This document shows positions 24,461 through 33,718 of a DNA stretch of 64,000 bases, one piece after another. The DNA lies in the NCBI RefSeq assembly GCF_000376385.1, contig NZ_AQWN01000002.1, forward strand, positions 62,115-126,114, in the 5' to 3' direction. Position numbers and translations under genes: made by a program. Numbering within the stretch: position 1 is the first letter of the stretch; every line of letters begins with the position of its first letter. Source of the DNA: Desulfurispora thermophila DSM 16022 (GTDB lineage Bacteria; Bacillota; Desulfotomaculia; Desulfotomaculales; Desulfurisporaceae). The notes below the pieces were generated by a model. That model had not been told where the DNA came from. It did not search any database and worked only from the letters and a program-made list of their open reading frames with translations.

Positions 24461-25411
24461 TCAACTGGTCAAATCACAATAGATGGTGGAATTATATTCG
24501 GTTTTTTTCCCCCATTTGTTAATGGCCTGCACGCTGATCACATTCAAGCCCTCCTGTAGCTGCAGTGTGGCGCTGAACTGGCCGCTTTGCTGGTTTATTT
24601 CACTGCGGCTGTCATTTACATAAAGAACCAGCACGGCGTTTTCATCCGTGATGCCGCTGATGGTGACCTGTTTGCTCCTGGTTTCCGATGGGACGATTAC
24701 CGCCAGACGAGGCGGAGGCGGGTTGAAAAGGACCTTTTTTTTGACTTCACTGTGCCCGCCCGCGGGGGATACGGCCAGGACTGTTATTTCATTTTGACCC
24801 GGCTTGAGTCTGACCGGGGCGGAAAAACGTCCCTCTTTATCGGCTCTGGTTGGTGTACTGTTCACGTAAAGAATGTCTTCCGGTGAAGCCTGACCACTGA
24901 TAGTTACAGTTTCCGCGTCAGCTGTGGCCGGTGCCACCACCAGCAGGTGAGGTGGTGGTGGCTGGTAGGTGATGGCCAGTTTTTGCTCTTCTTTAAAACC
25001 CGCTTTGCCCAGCGTGTTGATCTGGAGCTGGTTGGTACCCGGTTTTAGTTCCAACGAGGTGGTAAATGTGCCATTTGCTTCTACCGGCACAGGCAGGTTA
25101 TTAATAAACACCTGTAGTCCGGGTTTGGTCTTGCCGCGCACCTCCAGTTGTTGCTGGGCGGTTACCGCGGGCAGAGGCTCCAGCACGGTGGCTGCCGGCT
25201 TGGGACGGGGGAGCGCTGTGGCGGCAGCGGCAGCGACAGCGGGGCGCACTGTTTTGGCCGGTGCGGCGGCCGGGGCTGTCTCGTTCTGATTGGCCGGTGC
25301 GGCCTGCTTTTCCGGTGTTTTTTTCTGCCAGGGCAGGGTGCAGCCGGCCAGAAGTATAAAGCAAATAAAAACCAGCAAAAAAGCTGCGGGGCGGCATTTG
25401 GTAAACAGCAT
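24461..25411 (-). CDS. Lipoprotein with three tandem Ig-like (glucodextranase B-type) domains
   Basis: 316 aa with lipobox LLAGC (Cys 24). An Ala/Pro-rich linker runs to about residue 75. Three related beta-sandwich repeats of about 78 residues follow. Each has the pattern V-x-I-x-G-x-(T/A)-x-x-x-x-x-(L/V)-x-(V/I)-N, then G-x-F-(T/S), (L/V)-x-L-(K/Q)-x-G-x-N. The repeats are joined by PPPPHL and PPPPRL proline hinges. Such domains bind surface polymers or act as spacers. It is the first gene of the minus-strand envelope group. Confidence 0.8.
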   Translation of the reverse strand: MLFTKCRPAAFLLVFICFILLAGCTLPWQKKTPEKQAAPANQNETAPAAAPAKTVRPAVAAAAATALPRPKPAATVLEPLPAVTAQQQLEVRGKTKPGLQVFINNLPVPVEANGTFTTSLELKPGTNQLQINTLGKAGFKEEQKLAITYQPPPPHLLVVAPATADAETVTISGQASPEDILYVNSTPTRADKEGRFSAPVRLKPGQNEITVLAVSPAGGHSEVKKKVLFNPPPPRLAVIVPSETRSKQVTISGITDENAVLVLYVNDSRSEINQQSGQFSATLQLQEGLNVISVQAINKWGKKTEYNSTIYCDLTS

Positions 25412-25550
25412 AACTGATGGACTCCCCAGCGAGGTATTGAAGGTTTGCCTATTGCTTTTTTCGCCAAAACAGGCAAATATTCCTGCTGCTGGCTACCTGC
25501 CGGACCCATTTCGCGGTGCGGATTTTTTTATCCAACAACAATACGGTATA

Positions 25551-26909
25551 TTAATTGTTCAGGCTGTGGATGGGAGCGGGGATGCGGCCGCCCCGCCGGA
25601 CAAACTCTGCCGCACTGATTTTATGGACGGGGATGATGGGAGCCCGGCCCAGCAACCCGCCGAATTCCACCCAGTCCCCCACCTGTTTGCCCGGGGCGGG
25701 GATCAGGCGCACGGCGGTGGTTTTGCGGTTGATGACGCCAATGGCCACCTCGTCGGCAATAATGGCGGCGATGGTTTCGGCCGGTGTATCGCCGGGTATG
25801 GCAATCATATCCAGACCCACCGAACAAACGCAGGTCATGGCCTCCAATTTGTCCATGCTCAAAGCGCCCTCGGCCGCCGCCCGGATCATGCCGGCGTCCT
25901 CGCTGACCGGTATAAAGGCGCCGGAAAGGCCGCCCACATAGGAGGAGGCCATGGCCCCGCCTTTTTTGACGGCATCGTTGAGCAGGGCCAGCGCAGCTGT
26001 AGTGCCGTGTGTGCCGCAGCGCTCCAGGCCCATTTCCTCCAGAATCTCGGCCACGCTGTCGCCCACGGCCGGCGTGGGGGCCAGGGAAATGTCCACAATG
26101 CCGAAGGGCACACCCAATTTTTCCGCTGCCACCCGGCCCACCAGTTCACCCATGCGGGTGATTTTGAAGGCTGTTTTTTTAATTGTTTCGGCCAGCGTGC
26201 CGAAATCCGCGCCGCGCACCTTTTCCAGGGCTTTCTTGACCACGCCGGGCCCGGAAACCCCCACGTTGATCACGCATTCCGGTTCGCCGATGCCGTGGAA
26301 GGCGCCGGCCATGAAGGGGTTGTCTTCGGGCACATTGGCAAACACCACCAGTTTGGCGCAGCCCAGACCGTCCTGGCCGGCCGTGCGCTCGGCCGTGTCT
26401 TTAATCACCCGGCCCATCAGGTAGACGGCATCCATATTGATACCCGCTTTGGTACTGGCCACGTTGACACTGGCGCAGACTCTTTCTGTGCCGGCCAGGG
26501 CGGCGGGAATGGAGTGCACCAGGGCGTGGTCGCCCCGGGTGAAGCCTTTGTGCACCAGGGCGGAAAAACCGCCGATGAAGTTAATACCTACCTCCCGGGC
26601 TGCCCGGTCCAGAGTTTGGGCAAATAAAAGATAATCTTCCTCCCGGCTGCTTTCGGCCACCAGGGCGATGGGTGTGACCGATATGCGCTTGTTGACAATG
26701 GGAATGCCATATGTCTGGGCGATCTCCTCCCCGACCTCTACCAGGTTGGCGGCCAGACGGGTAATTTTGTCATAGATTTTCTGGCAGGCCACTCTGGCCT
26801 CCGGATGGGCGCAGTCGCGCAGTGATATGCCCATGGTAATGGTACGGATGTCCAGATTTTCCTGTTGCACCATTTTAATGGTTTCTAGAATTTCTTCTAT
26901 TGTCAGCAT
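25551..26909 (-). CDS. PFL/DUF711 (UPF0210) family protein
   Basis: A 452-aa conserved protein of the UPF0210/DUF711 family. It shares a fold relation with pyruvate formate-lyase-like barrels but has no glycyl-radical motif. Blocks visible are [46 protein letters not shown] and [16 protein letters not shown]. The function is not established. ATG 26909 lies 51 nt after the ACT-domain gene, the standard partner across Firmicutes, so the two form an operon. Length is typical. Confidence 0.9.
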   Translation of the reverse strand: MLTIEEILETIKMVQQENLDIRTITMGISLRDCAHPEARVACQKIYDKITRLAANLVEVGEEIAQTYGIPIVNKRISVTPIALVAESSREEDYLLFAQTLDRAAREVGINFIGGFSALVHKGFTRGDHALVHSIPAALAGTERVCASVNVASTKAGINMDAVYLMGRVIKDTAERTAGQDGLGCAKLVVFANVPEDNPFMAGAFHGIGEPECVINVGVSGPGVVKKALEKVRGADFGTLAETIKKTAFKITRMGELVGRVAAEKLGVPFGIVDISLAPTPAVGDSVAEILEEMGLERCGTHGTTAALALLNDAVKKGGAMASSYVGGLSGAFIPVSEDAGMIRAAAEGALSMDKLEAMTCVCSVGLDMIAIPGDTPAETIAAIIADEVAIGVINRKTTAVRLIPAPGKQVGDWVEFGGLLGRAPIIPVHKISAAEFVRRGGRIPAPIHSLNN

Positions 26910-26960
26910 TTTTTAATCCCCTTTACTGTGTTTGATACGACAGTGATAAATCACGCAGTG

Positions 26961-27239
26961 CTAAATGCGGTGCATGTAGTTGAAGGCGTCTTCGTGCTGG
27001 GCGCTGATGGACACGCCCAGTTCCTCCCCTTTGGCTGTGAGCAACTCTTTCAGCTCCTGCAGCGAAATTGTGCTCCGGCCCATGTCGGCAATCATGATCA
27101 TGGCAAAAAATTCTTGTAAAATAGTCTGGCTGATATCCAGGATGTTGATATTGTGGTCGGCCAGGATACCGGCCACACCGGCAATGATGCCCACCCGGTC
27201 GGGGCCGATGATGGAAATGATGATGCGCTTGCTGGACAT
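26961..27239 (-). CDS. ACT domain-containing protein (UPF0237)
   Basis: A 92-aa single ACT domain: IIISIIGPDRVGIIAGVAG with the ligand-binding turn, then NINILDISQTIL and a C-terminal SISAQHEDAFNYMHRI. ACT domains bind amino acids or similar ligands, probably to control the DUF711 partner encoded next. ATG 27239 follows AAGGAGCTG. A 13-bp dyad ATCAA-TTC-TTGAT (27276-27288) lies in the divergent control region. Confidence 0.9.
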   Translation of the reverse strand: MSSKRIIISIIGPDRVGIIAGVAGILADHNINILDISQTILQEFFAMIMIADMGRSTISLQELKELLTAKGEELGVSISAQHEDAFNYMHRI

Positions 27240-27449
27240 AGTATGACAGCTCCTTTGTTTTTTGGTATAAACTCAATCAATTCTTGATCGATTTAAATTT
27301 CTCCTTGTATAAATTTTGCAATTATTATGGTCTGCGGTAAGAAACAATCCGGCTGTTGCAATGTCTGGTAATTTATACATGTGTCAAAATGGAACAAGGA
27401 AAAGGTCTCGCTGGAGGCGAATTAAATTGACTAAAGGTGGTTGGTGTCA

Positions 27450-28610
27450 ATGAATATCAGCAAGTTTGTAGCACCAGAAATAATCTTTGGTCTGGGAGCA
27501 CTCAACCAGGTGGGAGAAAGTGCCCTGCGCCTGGGCGCAACCCGTGTCTTTGTGGTTACCGACCGGGGGGTTTTAGAAAGCGGCTGGGTGGAAAAAACGG
27601 TTTTTTTCCTGCGCCAGGCCAAGGTTTCCTGGGAAATCTGGTACAACATTACCAGTAACCCAAAGGATACCGAGGTAATGGACGGGTTACACCACTACCA
27701 GCAGTCGGAGTGTGATGCCATTTTAGCGGTAGGGGGAGGCAGTCCCATTGATGTGGCCAAAGCTATCGCCATGCTGGCCACCAACGGTGGGGTGGTGCAG
27801 GACTACGAAGGGGTGAACAAAATCACCCGTCCCCTGCCGCCGCTGCTCATTGTACCCAGCACGGCCGGCTCGGGCTCCGAGGTTTCCCAGTTTGCCATTA
27901 TTGTGGACCAGAAACGTAAAATTAAAATGGCCATTATTTCCAAATCATTGGTGCCCGATATTGCTATAGTGGATCCGCAACTGTTGCAGACCAAGGATGC
28001 GCGACTCACGGCGGCCACGGGCGTAGACGCTTTGAGTCACGCTATTGAGTCCTATGTTTCATTGGCGGCCACGCCACTCACCGATGTGCAGGCGATAAAC
28101 GCTGTGCGGCTGATCGCCGGCAACCTGCGCGAATCAGTAGCCTGCAGCACCAATCTGGAAGCCAAGAGCGCTATGGCCATGGCCAGTTTGCAGGCCGGCC
28201 TGGCTTTTTCCAACGCCATATTGGGGGCAACCCACGCCATGACCCACCAGTTGGACGCCCGTTTGGGGTTGCATCACGGTGAAACCAATGCCGTGCTGTT
28301 GCCCTATGTGATGGAGTTCAATCGCATTGCCTGCGCGGCCAAATACGCGCGGGTGGCCGAGGCCTTTGGCATAGATACGGCGCGTCTTTCCGTATGGGCG
28401 GCCGCCGACGCAGCCATCCGGGCGGTGCGACGTTTGGTGCGGGATATCGGTATTCCCGAGACTCTGGCCGGGATGGGTTTGAGTGATGAACTCATCCCCG
28501 TGCTCAGCCACAACGCTTTGAAAGATGCCTGTATTGTGACCAACCCGCGCGACTGCACGGCCGAGGATATCGCCGCCATATTTCGCCGTGCCTTGCGGGG
28601 TGGACGGTAA
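27450..28610 (+). CDS. Iron-containing alcohol dehydrogenase (group III)
   Basis: 386 aa. The NAD-binding half shows VGGGSPIDVAKAIAML and the GGGS loop; the PSTAGSGSEVSQFAII segment is family-typical. The C-terminal metal site has Asp (TGVDALSHAIESY) and His residues in the GATHAMTHQLDAR and LHHGETNA stretches. It interconverts an alcohol and an aldehyde with NAD(H). ATG 27450 follows AAAGGTGG. The histidine kinase gene begins 20 nt after its stop, so the dehydrogenase, kinase and sigma-54 activator may be cotranscribed. It is clearly different from the second dehydrogenase at 32224. Confidence 0.9.
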   Translation: MNISKFVAPEIIFGLGALNQVGESALRLGATRVFVVTDRGVLESGWVEKTVFFLRQAKVSWEIWYNITSNPKDTEVMDGLHHYQQSECDAILAVGGGSPIDVAKAIAMLATNGGVVQDYEGVNKITRPLPPLLIVPSTAGSGSEVSQFAIIVDQKRKIKMAIISKSLVPDIAIVDPQLLQTKDARLTAATGVDALSHAIESYVSLAATPLTDVQAINAVRLIAGNLRESVACSTNLEAKSAMAMASLQAGLAFSNAILGATHAMTHQLDARLGLHHGETNAVLLPYVMEFNRIACAAKYARVAEAFGIDTARLSVWAAADAAIRAVRRLVRDIGIPETLAGMGLSDELIPVLSHNALKDACIVTNPRDCTAEDIAAIFRRALRGGR

Positions 28611-28629
28611 AGGCTGGGGAGGGATAAAT

Positions 28630-30300
28630 GTGGACAGGCCAAGCAGATTAATCAGCGACAAATTGCGGTTGATTGAAAACCTGACCGGTGTTAACTCCTC
28701 CAAACTGAATTATTACCTGGAATATAAACAGCGCAGCCGGCAGATGGAAAAGAAGAACCACAGCCTGGAGATCATTCACCAGCTGGTGCGGGATATCAAT
28801 ATTGATACGCCCATTCCCGACATGATCACCCGCGCCTACCAGCGCCTGCCCCTGGTGTTGGATTGTGACTTTCTGGGCCTGTTTTTGTTGCGCCAGGATG
28901 CCCTCTGGCTCATGGCTTCCGTACCTGCCTGTCCCGAATTGACCGCTCCCATACCTGATGACTCACTTCTTTGGTCGGTGCTGAAGAGCAAACAGGGCGG
29001 TTATTATTACCTGCCCCGGCACGCTGACCTGTGGGAGTGTTATCTGGTGCGCACTTTCAGCCTGGGCAGTGTGGCCTTGATGCCCCTGCTGGTAAAAAAC
29101 CGGGTCATCGGGGTGTTGATGGTGGGTAGCCAGCACCAGCAAGCTTATCAGGACAGTGAGCTCAATTTTGTGCAGCAGTTGGCCGACCAGCTGGCCATTT
29201 GTATAGAGAACGCCAGGCTGTATGAAGAAGTGTTGCGGGGCAAAAATGAATGGGAGGAAACCTTTCGGGCGGTAATTGACCCCATTTTTTTGATCGACTT
29301 AAACTTCAACATCCTGCGTTCCAACGAGCGCCTGGAGGGTGCCTGCTGCCTGTCGTCCGACAAACGGCGGGGCCAGAAGTGTTACGAACTGCTCTGGGGA
29401 AGGCAGGAAAAGTGCGATGTCTGCCTGCTGGATGAAGTCTGCCGCACGCAAAACGATGCCTACCGGCGGATGCAGCTGGACAACGGCCAGGTGTGGGATG
29501 TCTACTATTATCCGGTATTTAATCAGCAGGGACGCATTTACGCTGTTATTCATCACATCAAGGATGTGACGGAAAAAGTAAAAATGGAGGCGGGACTTTT
29601 GCAGTCGGCCAAGCTGGCGGCTATCGGCGAGATGGCGGCCGGGGTGGCACATGAACTGAACAGTCCGCTGACGGTGATTATCGGCAATGCCCAGATGCTG
29701 CTGCGCGACCTGCCGTCCGCCCATCCGGCGGTGGAACTGATTCAGGATATTTTGAACTGTGGTTTGCGCTGTAAAAAAATTATCCAGAACCTGCTTACTT
29801 TTGCCCGTCAGGATCAGCAACCTCTGGCACCTACCCAGCTCAATCAGGTGGTGGAAAGGGTCTTGAGCTTGCTTAAGTATCAGCTCAGCCGCGGCGGCAT
29901 TACTGTCACTTGCCAGCTGGCCAATGATTTGCCTCCGGTGTTAGCCAATGGTCAGCAACTGGATCAGGTCTTGATCAATTTTCTGCTCAACGCCCGCGAT
30001 GCGCTGGAAAATACACCCAAGCCACGCCTGATCACCATCAAGACCGCCCGGCGCTGTGGTGCGCCCGGGGCGCTTACTTTGACCGTGACCGATAATGGCG
30101 AGGGAATTGAGCCCAACAACCTGCAAAAAATATTCAACCCCTTTTATACCAGCAAGGAAGCCAGCAAAGGTACCGGGCTGGGACTTTCGGTGAGCCTGGG
30201 TATAGCCCAGGCGCACGGCGGCACCATTGAGGTGGAAAGCCAGCCCGGCGCGGGGAGTTCTTTTACTCTGGTATTGCCACTGCGAGGTGAAGGTAATTGA
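28630..30300 (+). CDS. Sensor histidine kinase (GAF-PAS-HisKA-HATPase)
   Basis: 556 aa, no membrane segment, so a cytosolic sensor. Order: N-terminal coiled coil, GAF domain (about 50-195), PAS domain (about 205-310), HisKA with phospho-acceptor His341 (AGVAHELNSPL), and HATPase_c (INFLLNARDAL, DNGEGI, GTGLGLSVSLG). The PAS region holds a Cys set (KCYELLWGRQEKCDVCLLDEVC region, about 250-271) that could bind a cluster or sense redox state. GTG 28630 follows GGGGAGGGA. The stop overlaps the activator's start (TTGA), so the two form a two-component pair. The signal is unknown; alcohol or redox state is suggested by context. Confidence 0.9.
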   Translation: MDRPSRLISDKLRLIENLTGVNSSKLNYYLEYKQRSRQMEKKNHSLEIIHQLVRDINIDTPIPDMITRAYQRLPLVLDCDFLGLFLLRQDALWLMASVPACPELTAPIPDDSLLWSVLKSKQGGYYYLPRHADLWECYLVRTFSLGSVALMPLLVKNRVIGVLMVGSQHQQAYQDSELNFVQQLADQLAICIENARLYEEVLRGKNEWEETFRAVIDPIFLIDLNFNILRSNERLEGACCLSSDKRRGQKCYELLWGRQEKCDVCLLDEVCRTQNDAYRRMQLDNGQVWDVYYYPVFNQQGRIYAVIHHIKDVTEKVKMEAGLLQSAKLAAIGEMAAGVAHELNSPLTVIIGNAQMLLRDLPSAHPAVELIQDILNCGLRCKKIIQNLLTFARQDQQPLAPTQLNQVVERVLSLLKYQLSRGGITVTCQLANDLPPVLANGQQLDQVLINFLLNARDALENTPKPRLITIKTARRCGAPGALTLTVTDNGEGIEPNNLQKIFNPFYTSKEASKGTGLGLSVSLGIAQAHGGTIEVESQPGAGSSFTLVLPLRGEGN

Positions 30301-31841
30301 CAGAGAGAGCGCGCATACTGGTAATTGATGACGAGTTGGCCGTGGGAGTATTTTTCCGCCGTTTGCTGGAGCGCAAAAATTTGCGGGCAGTTCTGGCTGA
30401 GAACGGGGAGCAGGCACGCCGGGCCTGGGAGAGGGAGGATTTTGCCGTGGCTCTGGTGGATATCCGGCTGCCCGATGTCAGCGGCCTGGACCTTTTGCGG
30501 GAGTTAAAGAGCCGGCAGCCCGGCTGTGAGGTAATAATGATGACCGGTTACAGCACTACCCGTACGGCCGTCAAGGCCATACAACTGGGCGCTTTTGATT
30601 ATCTGGAAAAGCCATTTGAAGATATTGCCGAACTGGAGAATATTGTTGAGAGGGCTTTACAAGCCGGTCAGTGCCGGCAAGAAGAGCACGGGCGGCGTTT
30701 TGGCTGGGAAGAGTTGGCTCAAAAGGTCGGCTTTGTGGTGGGAAAGACTCCTGGTATGCGGCAACTGGCTGATGTAGCATACAAAATCGCCCGAAAAAAT
30801 ATCAATGTGCTGATTCACGGGGAAACCGGTACGGGTAAAGAAGTGCTGGCCAGATTCGTCCATGCGGCCAGCCCGCGGGCGGGTAACATGTTCATACCCG
30901 TCAACTGCGGGGCGTTTCCTGAGAGCCTGCTGGAAAGCGAGCTTTTTGGTCACGAGAAAGGAGCCTTTACCGGGGCAGCGGCGCAGCGCAAGGGAATTTT
31001 TGAGCTGGCGCACCGCGGTACGCTTTTTCTGGATGAAGTGGGGGAGGCCAGCCCGGCCATTCAGGTGAAGCTGCTGCGGGTGCTGGAGACGGGCGAGTTT
31101 TTGCGGGTGGGCGGCGAAAAACCCATTCAGACCGATGTACGGATTATTGCCGCCACCAATGTTGACCTGGAAAGGGCGGTGCAGGAAAAGAACTTCCGGG
31201 AAGATCTGTTTTATCGCCTGGATGTGGTGCGGCTCATCCTGCCGCCCTTGCGCGACAGGAGGGAGGATATTCCTCTGTTGGCCGGTCATCTGGTGCAGCG
31301 TTGCGCGGCCCGCGGGGGGCGGCCGGTGCCGGCCATTTCGCCCGAGGCCATGGTGCTTTTGCAAAATTACTACTGGCCGGGCAATATTCGCGAGTTGTCC
31401 AATGTGCTGGAAAAGGCGGTGGCACTTTGCGAGGGGCAGGTGATCTTGCCTCACCATCTGGGGGATAAATTTTTTCAGCCTGCCAGCCAAAACGATATCA
31501 TGCCGCGGTTGGCCGCGCAAAATGTTGGAGATCCCGTGCCGCTTGAGCCGGCTCAGCATCTGGCCACCTATGTGGGGGAGAATTTTGCCTGGGAACAGCT
31601 GCCGGCTGAGCAAATCCTTACATCGTACCGCCTGACCCGGGCACTTCTGAGGCGGCTGTCCCGGGCTATGGATAACCTGGGCCTGCCCCGGGAGCAGCCT
31701 GCCAGCCTGCAGGAATTGGAAAAACAGGCCATTGCCGATGCTCTGGCCTACTACAAAAATAATATATCTTCCGCCGCCCGGGCGCTGGGCATCGGGCGCA
31801 ACACCATGTACCGCAAGATGAAAGAATATGGCCTGTCCTGA
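30297..31841 (+). CDS. Sigma-54-dependent response regulator (NtrC family)
   Basis: 514 aa: receiver domain with phospho-acceptor Asp55 (VALVDIRLPD) and conserved Lys in YLEKPFED; AAA+ domain with Walker A GETGTGKE, the sigma-54 contact loop GAFTGA and RVGGEKPIQTDVRIIAATN; and a C-terminal Fis-type HTH (NNISSAARALGIGRNTMYRKM). It opens sigma-54 promoters by ATP hydrolysis. It starts with TTG overlapping the kinase stop, with GAGGTGAAGG before it. Two strong sigma-54 promoters lie immediately downstream, before an alcohol dehydrogenase and an aldehyde oxidoreductase. These are its likely targets. Confidence 0.92.
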   Translation: MTERARILVIDDELAVGVFFRRLLERKNLRAVLAENGEQARRAWEREDFAVALVDIRLPDVSGLDLLRELKSRQPGCEVIMMTGYSTTRTAVKAIQLGAFDYLEKPFEDIAELENIVERALQAGQCRQEEHGRRFGWEELAQKVGFVVGKTPGMRQLADVAYKIARKNINVLIHGETGTGKEVLARFVHAASPRAGNMFIPVNCGAFPESLLESELFGHEKGAFTGAAAQRKGIFELAHRGTLFLDEVGEASPAIQVKLLRVLETGEFLRVGGEKPIQTDVRIIAATNVDLERAVQEKNFREDLFYRLDVVRLILPPLRDRREDIPLLAGHLVQRCAARGGRPVPAISPEAMVLLQNYYWPGNIRELSNVLEKAVALCEGQVILPHHLGDKFFQPASQNDIMPRLAAQNVGDPVPLEPAQHLATYVGENFAWEQLPAEQILTSYRLTRALLRRLSRAMDNLGLPREQPASLQELEKQAIADALAYYKNNISSAARALGIGRNTMYRKMKEYGLS

Positions 31842-31863
31842 AGAGGACAGGCTGTGTTGTTTT
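31831..31863 (+). terminator. Hairpin at the end of the activator gene
   Basis: GCCTGTCC / GGACAGGC with a 6-nt loop overlaps the stop codon. The following TGTGTTGTTTT is only moderately T-rich. Confidence 0.55.
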
Positions 31864-31878
31864 GGAGCGTCTTTTGCT

Positions 31879-31901
31879 GTTTGATTATGTCATAATCAAA
31901 C
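31879..31901 (+). promoter_or_regulatory. Perfect 23-bp palindrome, probable activator-binding site
   Basis: GTTTGATTATG (31879-31889), one central T, CATAATCAAAC (31891-31901): 11-bp arms without mismatch. It lies about 200 bp upstream of the predicted start of the sigma-54 promoter at 32065, a normal distance for an NtrC-type enhancer site. The rest of the 382-nt gap holds AT-rich DNA with no other gene. Confidence 0.7.
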
Positions 31902-32064
31902 AAGTCACACAATTCACTATTGATAAAAATTTTGAGTCTCTATCGAGCTGGACAGGTACTAAAAATTTTTACAGATTAATTTAATTAAAAAATTCAATAA
32001 AATCAGGCTTTGTGTTTTTTGTAACTATCATTGGCAATTGTTTCGCTGCCATTTGTGCTTCCTC

Positions 32065-32080
32065 TGGCACACAGGTTGCT
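32065..32080 (+). promoter_or_regulatory. Sigma-54 promoter of the alcohol dehydrogenase gene
   Basis: TGGCAC (32065-32070), 5 bp, TTGCT (32076-32080). The invariant GG and GC are exactly 10 bp apart, matching the -24/-12 consensus. Transcription would begin near 32091, giving a leader of about 130 nt with an AT-rich hairpin at 32119-32143. Confidence 0.85.
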
Positions 32081-32223
32081 TTTACATCTGGGCAGATAAG
32101 GCAATGGGAGGGTTTGGAAGGTGAAATAATAAAATTATTACCTGATATTGTTGTTTTTGGTTGTTTATCTTGTGTATTAGGAGTTTAAAAACAGTAAAAT
32201 AATAATTCAGGAGGTATGTTGAG

Positions 32224-33387
32224 ATGGCTCTTGGTGAACAAGTATTTGGTTACTACATTCCCACTGTCAACCTGATGGGGATAGGGGCGCACAAAGAAGT
32301 GGGCAACCAGGTGAAAGTGCTGGGGGGCAAAAAAGCCCTGATCGTTACCGATGCTTATCTGGCCAAATGTGGCATGGCCGAACAAATTAAAGCCATGGTG
32401 GAAGATGCCGGAGCGCAGGCAGTGATTTTTGACGGCGCCGAGCCCAACCCCACGGACAAAAATGTGCACGACGGGCTGAAAGTTTTTCAGGACAACGCCT
32501 GCGATATGATCATATCGCTGGGCGGCGGCAGCTCCCACGACTGTGCCAAGGGTATTGGTATTGTGGCCAGCAACGGTGGCAACATTCGTGATTATGAAGG
32601 AATCGATAAATCAAGCCAGCCCATGCCGCCCTTTATTGCCATCAACACCACGGCCGGTACAGCATCCGAAATGACCCGCTTCTGCATTATTACCGATACC
32701 GACCGCCACGTCAAAATGGCCATTGTGGACTGGCGCTGTACGCCCAATGTAGCTATTAACGACCCCTTGCTGATGGTGGGTATGCCGCCGGCCTTGACCG
32801 CCGCTACCGGTATGGATGCTCTGACCCACGCGGTGGAGGCCTATGTTTCCATTGCGGCTACTCCGGTGACCGACTCGGCCGCCCTGATGGCCATCAAGCT
32901 GATTTCGCAAAACCTGCGCCAGGCCGTGGCCAATGGTCAGAACATGGTGGCCCGGGACAAGATGGCCTATGCCGAGTTCCTGGCCGGTATGGCCTTCAAC
33001 AACGCCAGCCTGGGTTATGTGCACGCCATGGCTCACCAGTTGGGCGGTTTCTACAACCTGCCGCACGGTGTTTGCAACGCCATCCTGCTGCCCCATGTTT
33101 GCCGTTTCAACCTGATTGCCTGCCCTGAGCGCTTTGCTGATATCGCTGTAGCCATGGGTGAAAATATCGCCGGGCTGAGCGTGCGGGATGCGGCCGAGGT
33201 GGCCATCGCCGCTATTCAAAAGCTGTCCCAGGATGTGGGTATTCCCTCCGGTCTCACCCAGTTGGGTGTGAAAGAGGGCGATCTGAAGATCATGGCCGAA
33301 AATGCCATGAAGGATGCCTGCAGCCTGACCAACCCGCGCCTGGCTACTCTGGACGATGTGATCGGTATCTACAAGGCAGCCATGTAG
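32224..33387 (+). CDS. NAD-dependent methanol/ethanol dehydrogenase-like iron-type alcohol dehydrogenase
   Basis: 387 aa, strongly resembling the Bacillus methanolicus methanol dehydrogenase pattern: AEPNPTDKNV, LGGGSSHDCAKG, INTTAGTASEMTRFCIITDT, LTAATGMDALTHAVEAYVS, GYVHAMAHQLGGFYNLPHG and NAMKDACSLTNPR. Metal ligands are one Asp and three His in the C-terminal half. It would oxidise methanol, ethanol or short primary alcohols to aldehydes with NAD+. ATG 32224 follows CAGGAGGTATG. It is monocistronic: sigma-54 promoter upstream, 11-bp hairpin downstream. The aldehyde product would be the substrate of the next enzyme. Confidence 0.92.
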   Translation: MALGEQVFGYYIPTVNLMGIGAHKEVGNQVKVLGGKKALIVTDAYLAKCGMAEQIKAMVEDAGAQAVIFDGAEPNPTDKNVHDGLKVFQDNACDMIISLGGGSSHDCAKGIGIVASNGGNIRDYEGIDKSSQPMPPFIAINTTAGTASEMTRFCIITDTDRHVKMAIVDWRCTPNVAINDPLLMVGMPPALTAATGMDALTHAVEAYVSIAATPVTDSAALMAIKLISQNLRQAVANGQNMVARDKMAYAEFLAGMAFNNASLGYVHAMAHQLGGFYNLPHGVCNAILLPHVCRFNLIACPERFADIAVAMGENIAGLSVRDAAEVAIAAIQKLSQDVGIPSGLTQLGVKEGDLKIMAENAMKDACSLTNPRLATLDDVIGIYKAAM

Positions 33388-33444
33388 CATGGATGAGCAT
33401 TGATAAACCTCCCCACCCTTCAATAATAAACATATACTTGGACC

Positions 33445-33471
33445 AGGAGGAGAGAGTGCTTCTCTCCTCCT
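33445..33471 (+). terminator. Hairpin after the alcohol dehydrogenase gene
   Basis: A perfect 11-bp stem AGGAGGAGAGA / TCTCTCCTCCT with a 5-nt loop. T-rich DNA follows at 33479 rather than directly. It lies in a 450-nt gap that otherwise holds the AOR promoter. Confidence 0.6.
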
Positions 33472-33718
33472 TTGGCTGTACTTTTGTTTTTGAGCATGTT
33501 TATGAGTTGCTGACCCAAATCTGCTCTGCGCAATGAGTCGGCGCATTTTAGAGCGGGCGGATGAGTGGTTGTTGTGCCAAAATGATACACTGTGTCGTTA
33601 TTGAGCAATTTGGTTGAGATGCTTTGTGGCAGTGAGTAATCTTTTGCCCTGCGGGTGGGCCGGCAATATGCCTCTGGCCGCCGTGTAAAAGGGTTCGCTC
33701 TGCCACAGTGTCGCTTTA

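Noticed and set aside
25290-26627. Plus-strand open frame of 445 codons
   Set aside because: Antisense of the DUF711 gene and the lipoprotein start. No motif, composition typical of a shadow frame.
27240-27449. Sigma-54 promoter for the first alcohol dehydrogenase
   Set aside because: No GG-N10-GC pair with acceptable flanks was found in this gap. The dyad ATCAA-TTC-TTGAT at 27276 has the wrong polarity for an FNR site and no assigned role.
32119-32143. Hairpin in the alcohol dehydrogenase leader as riboswitch or attenuator
   Set aside because: It is AT-rich, short and not followed by a clean U-run. No known riboswitch motif is visible.
33445-33471. Long hairpin after the alcohol dehydrogenase as a mobile-element end
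   Set aside because: No matching inverted repeat, target duplication or transposase nearby. It fits a transcript end.
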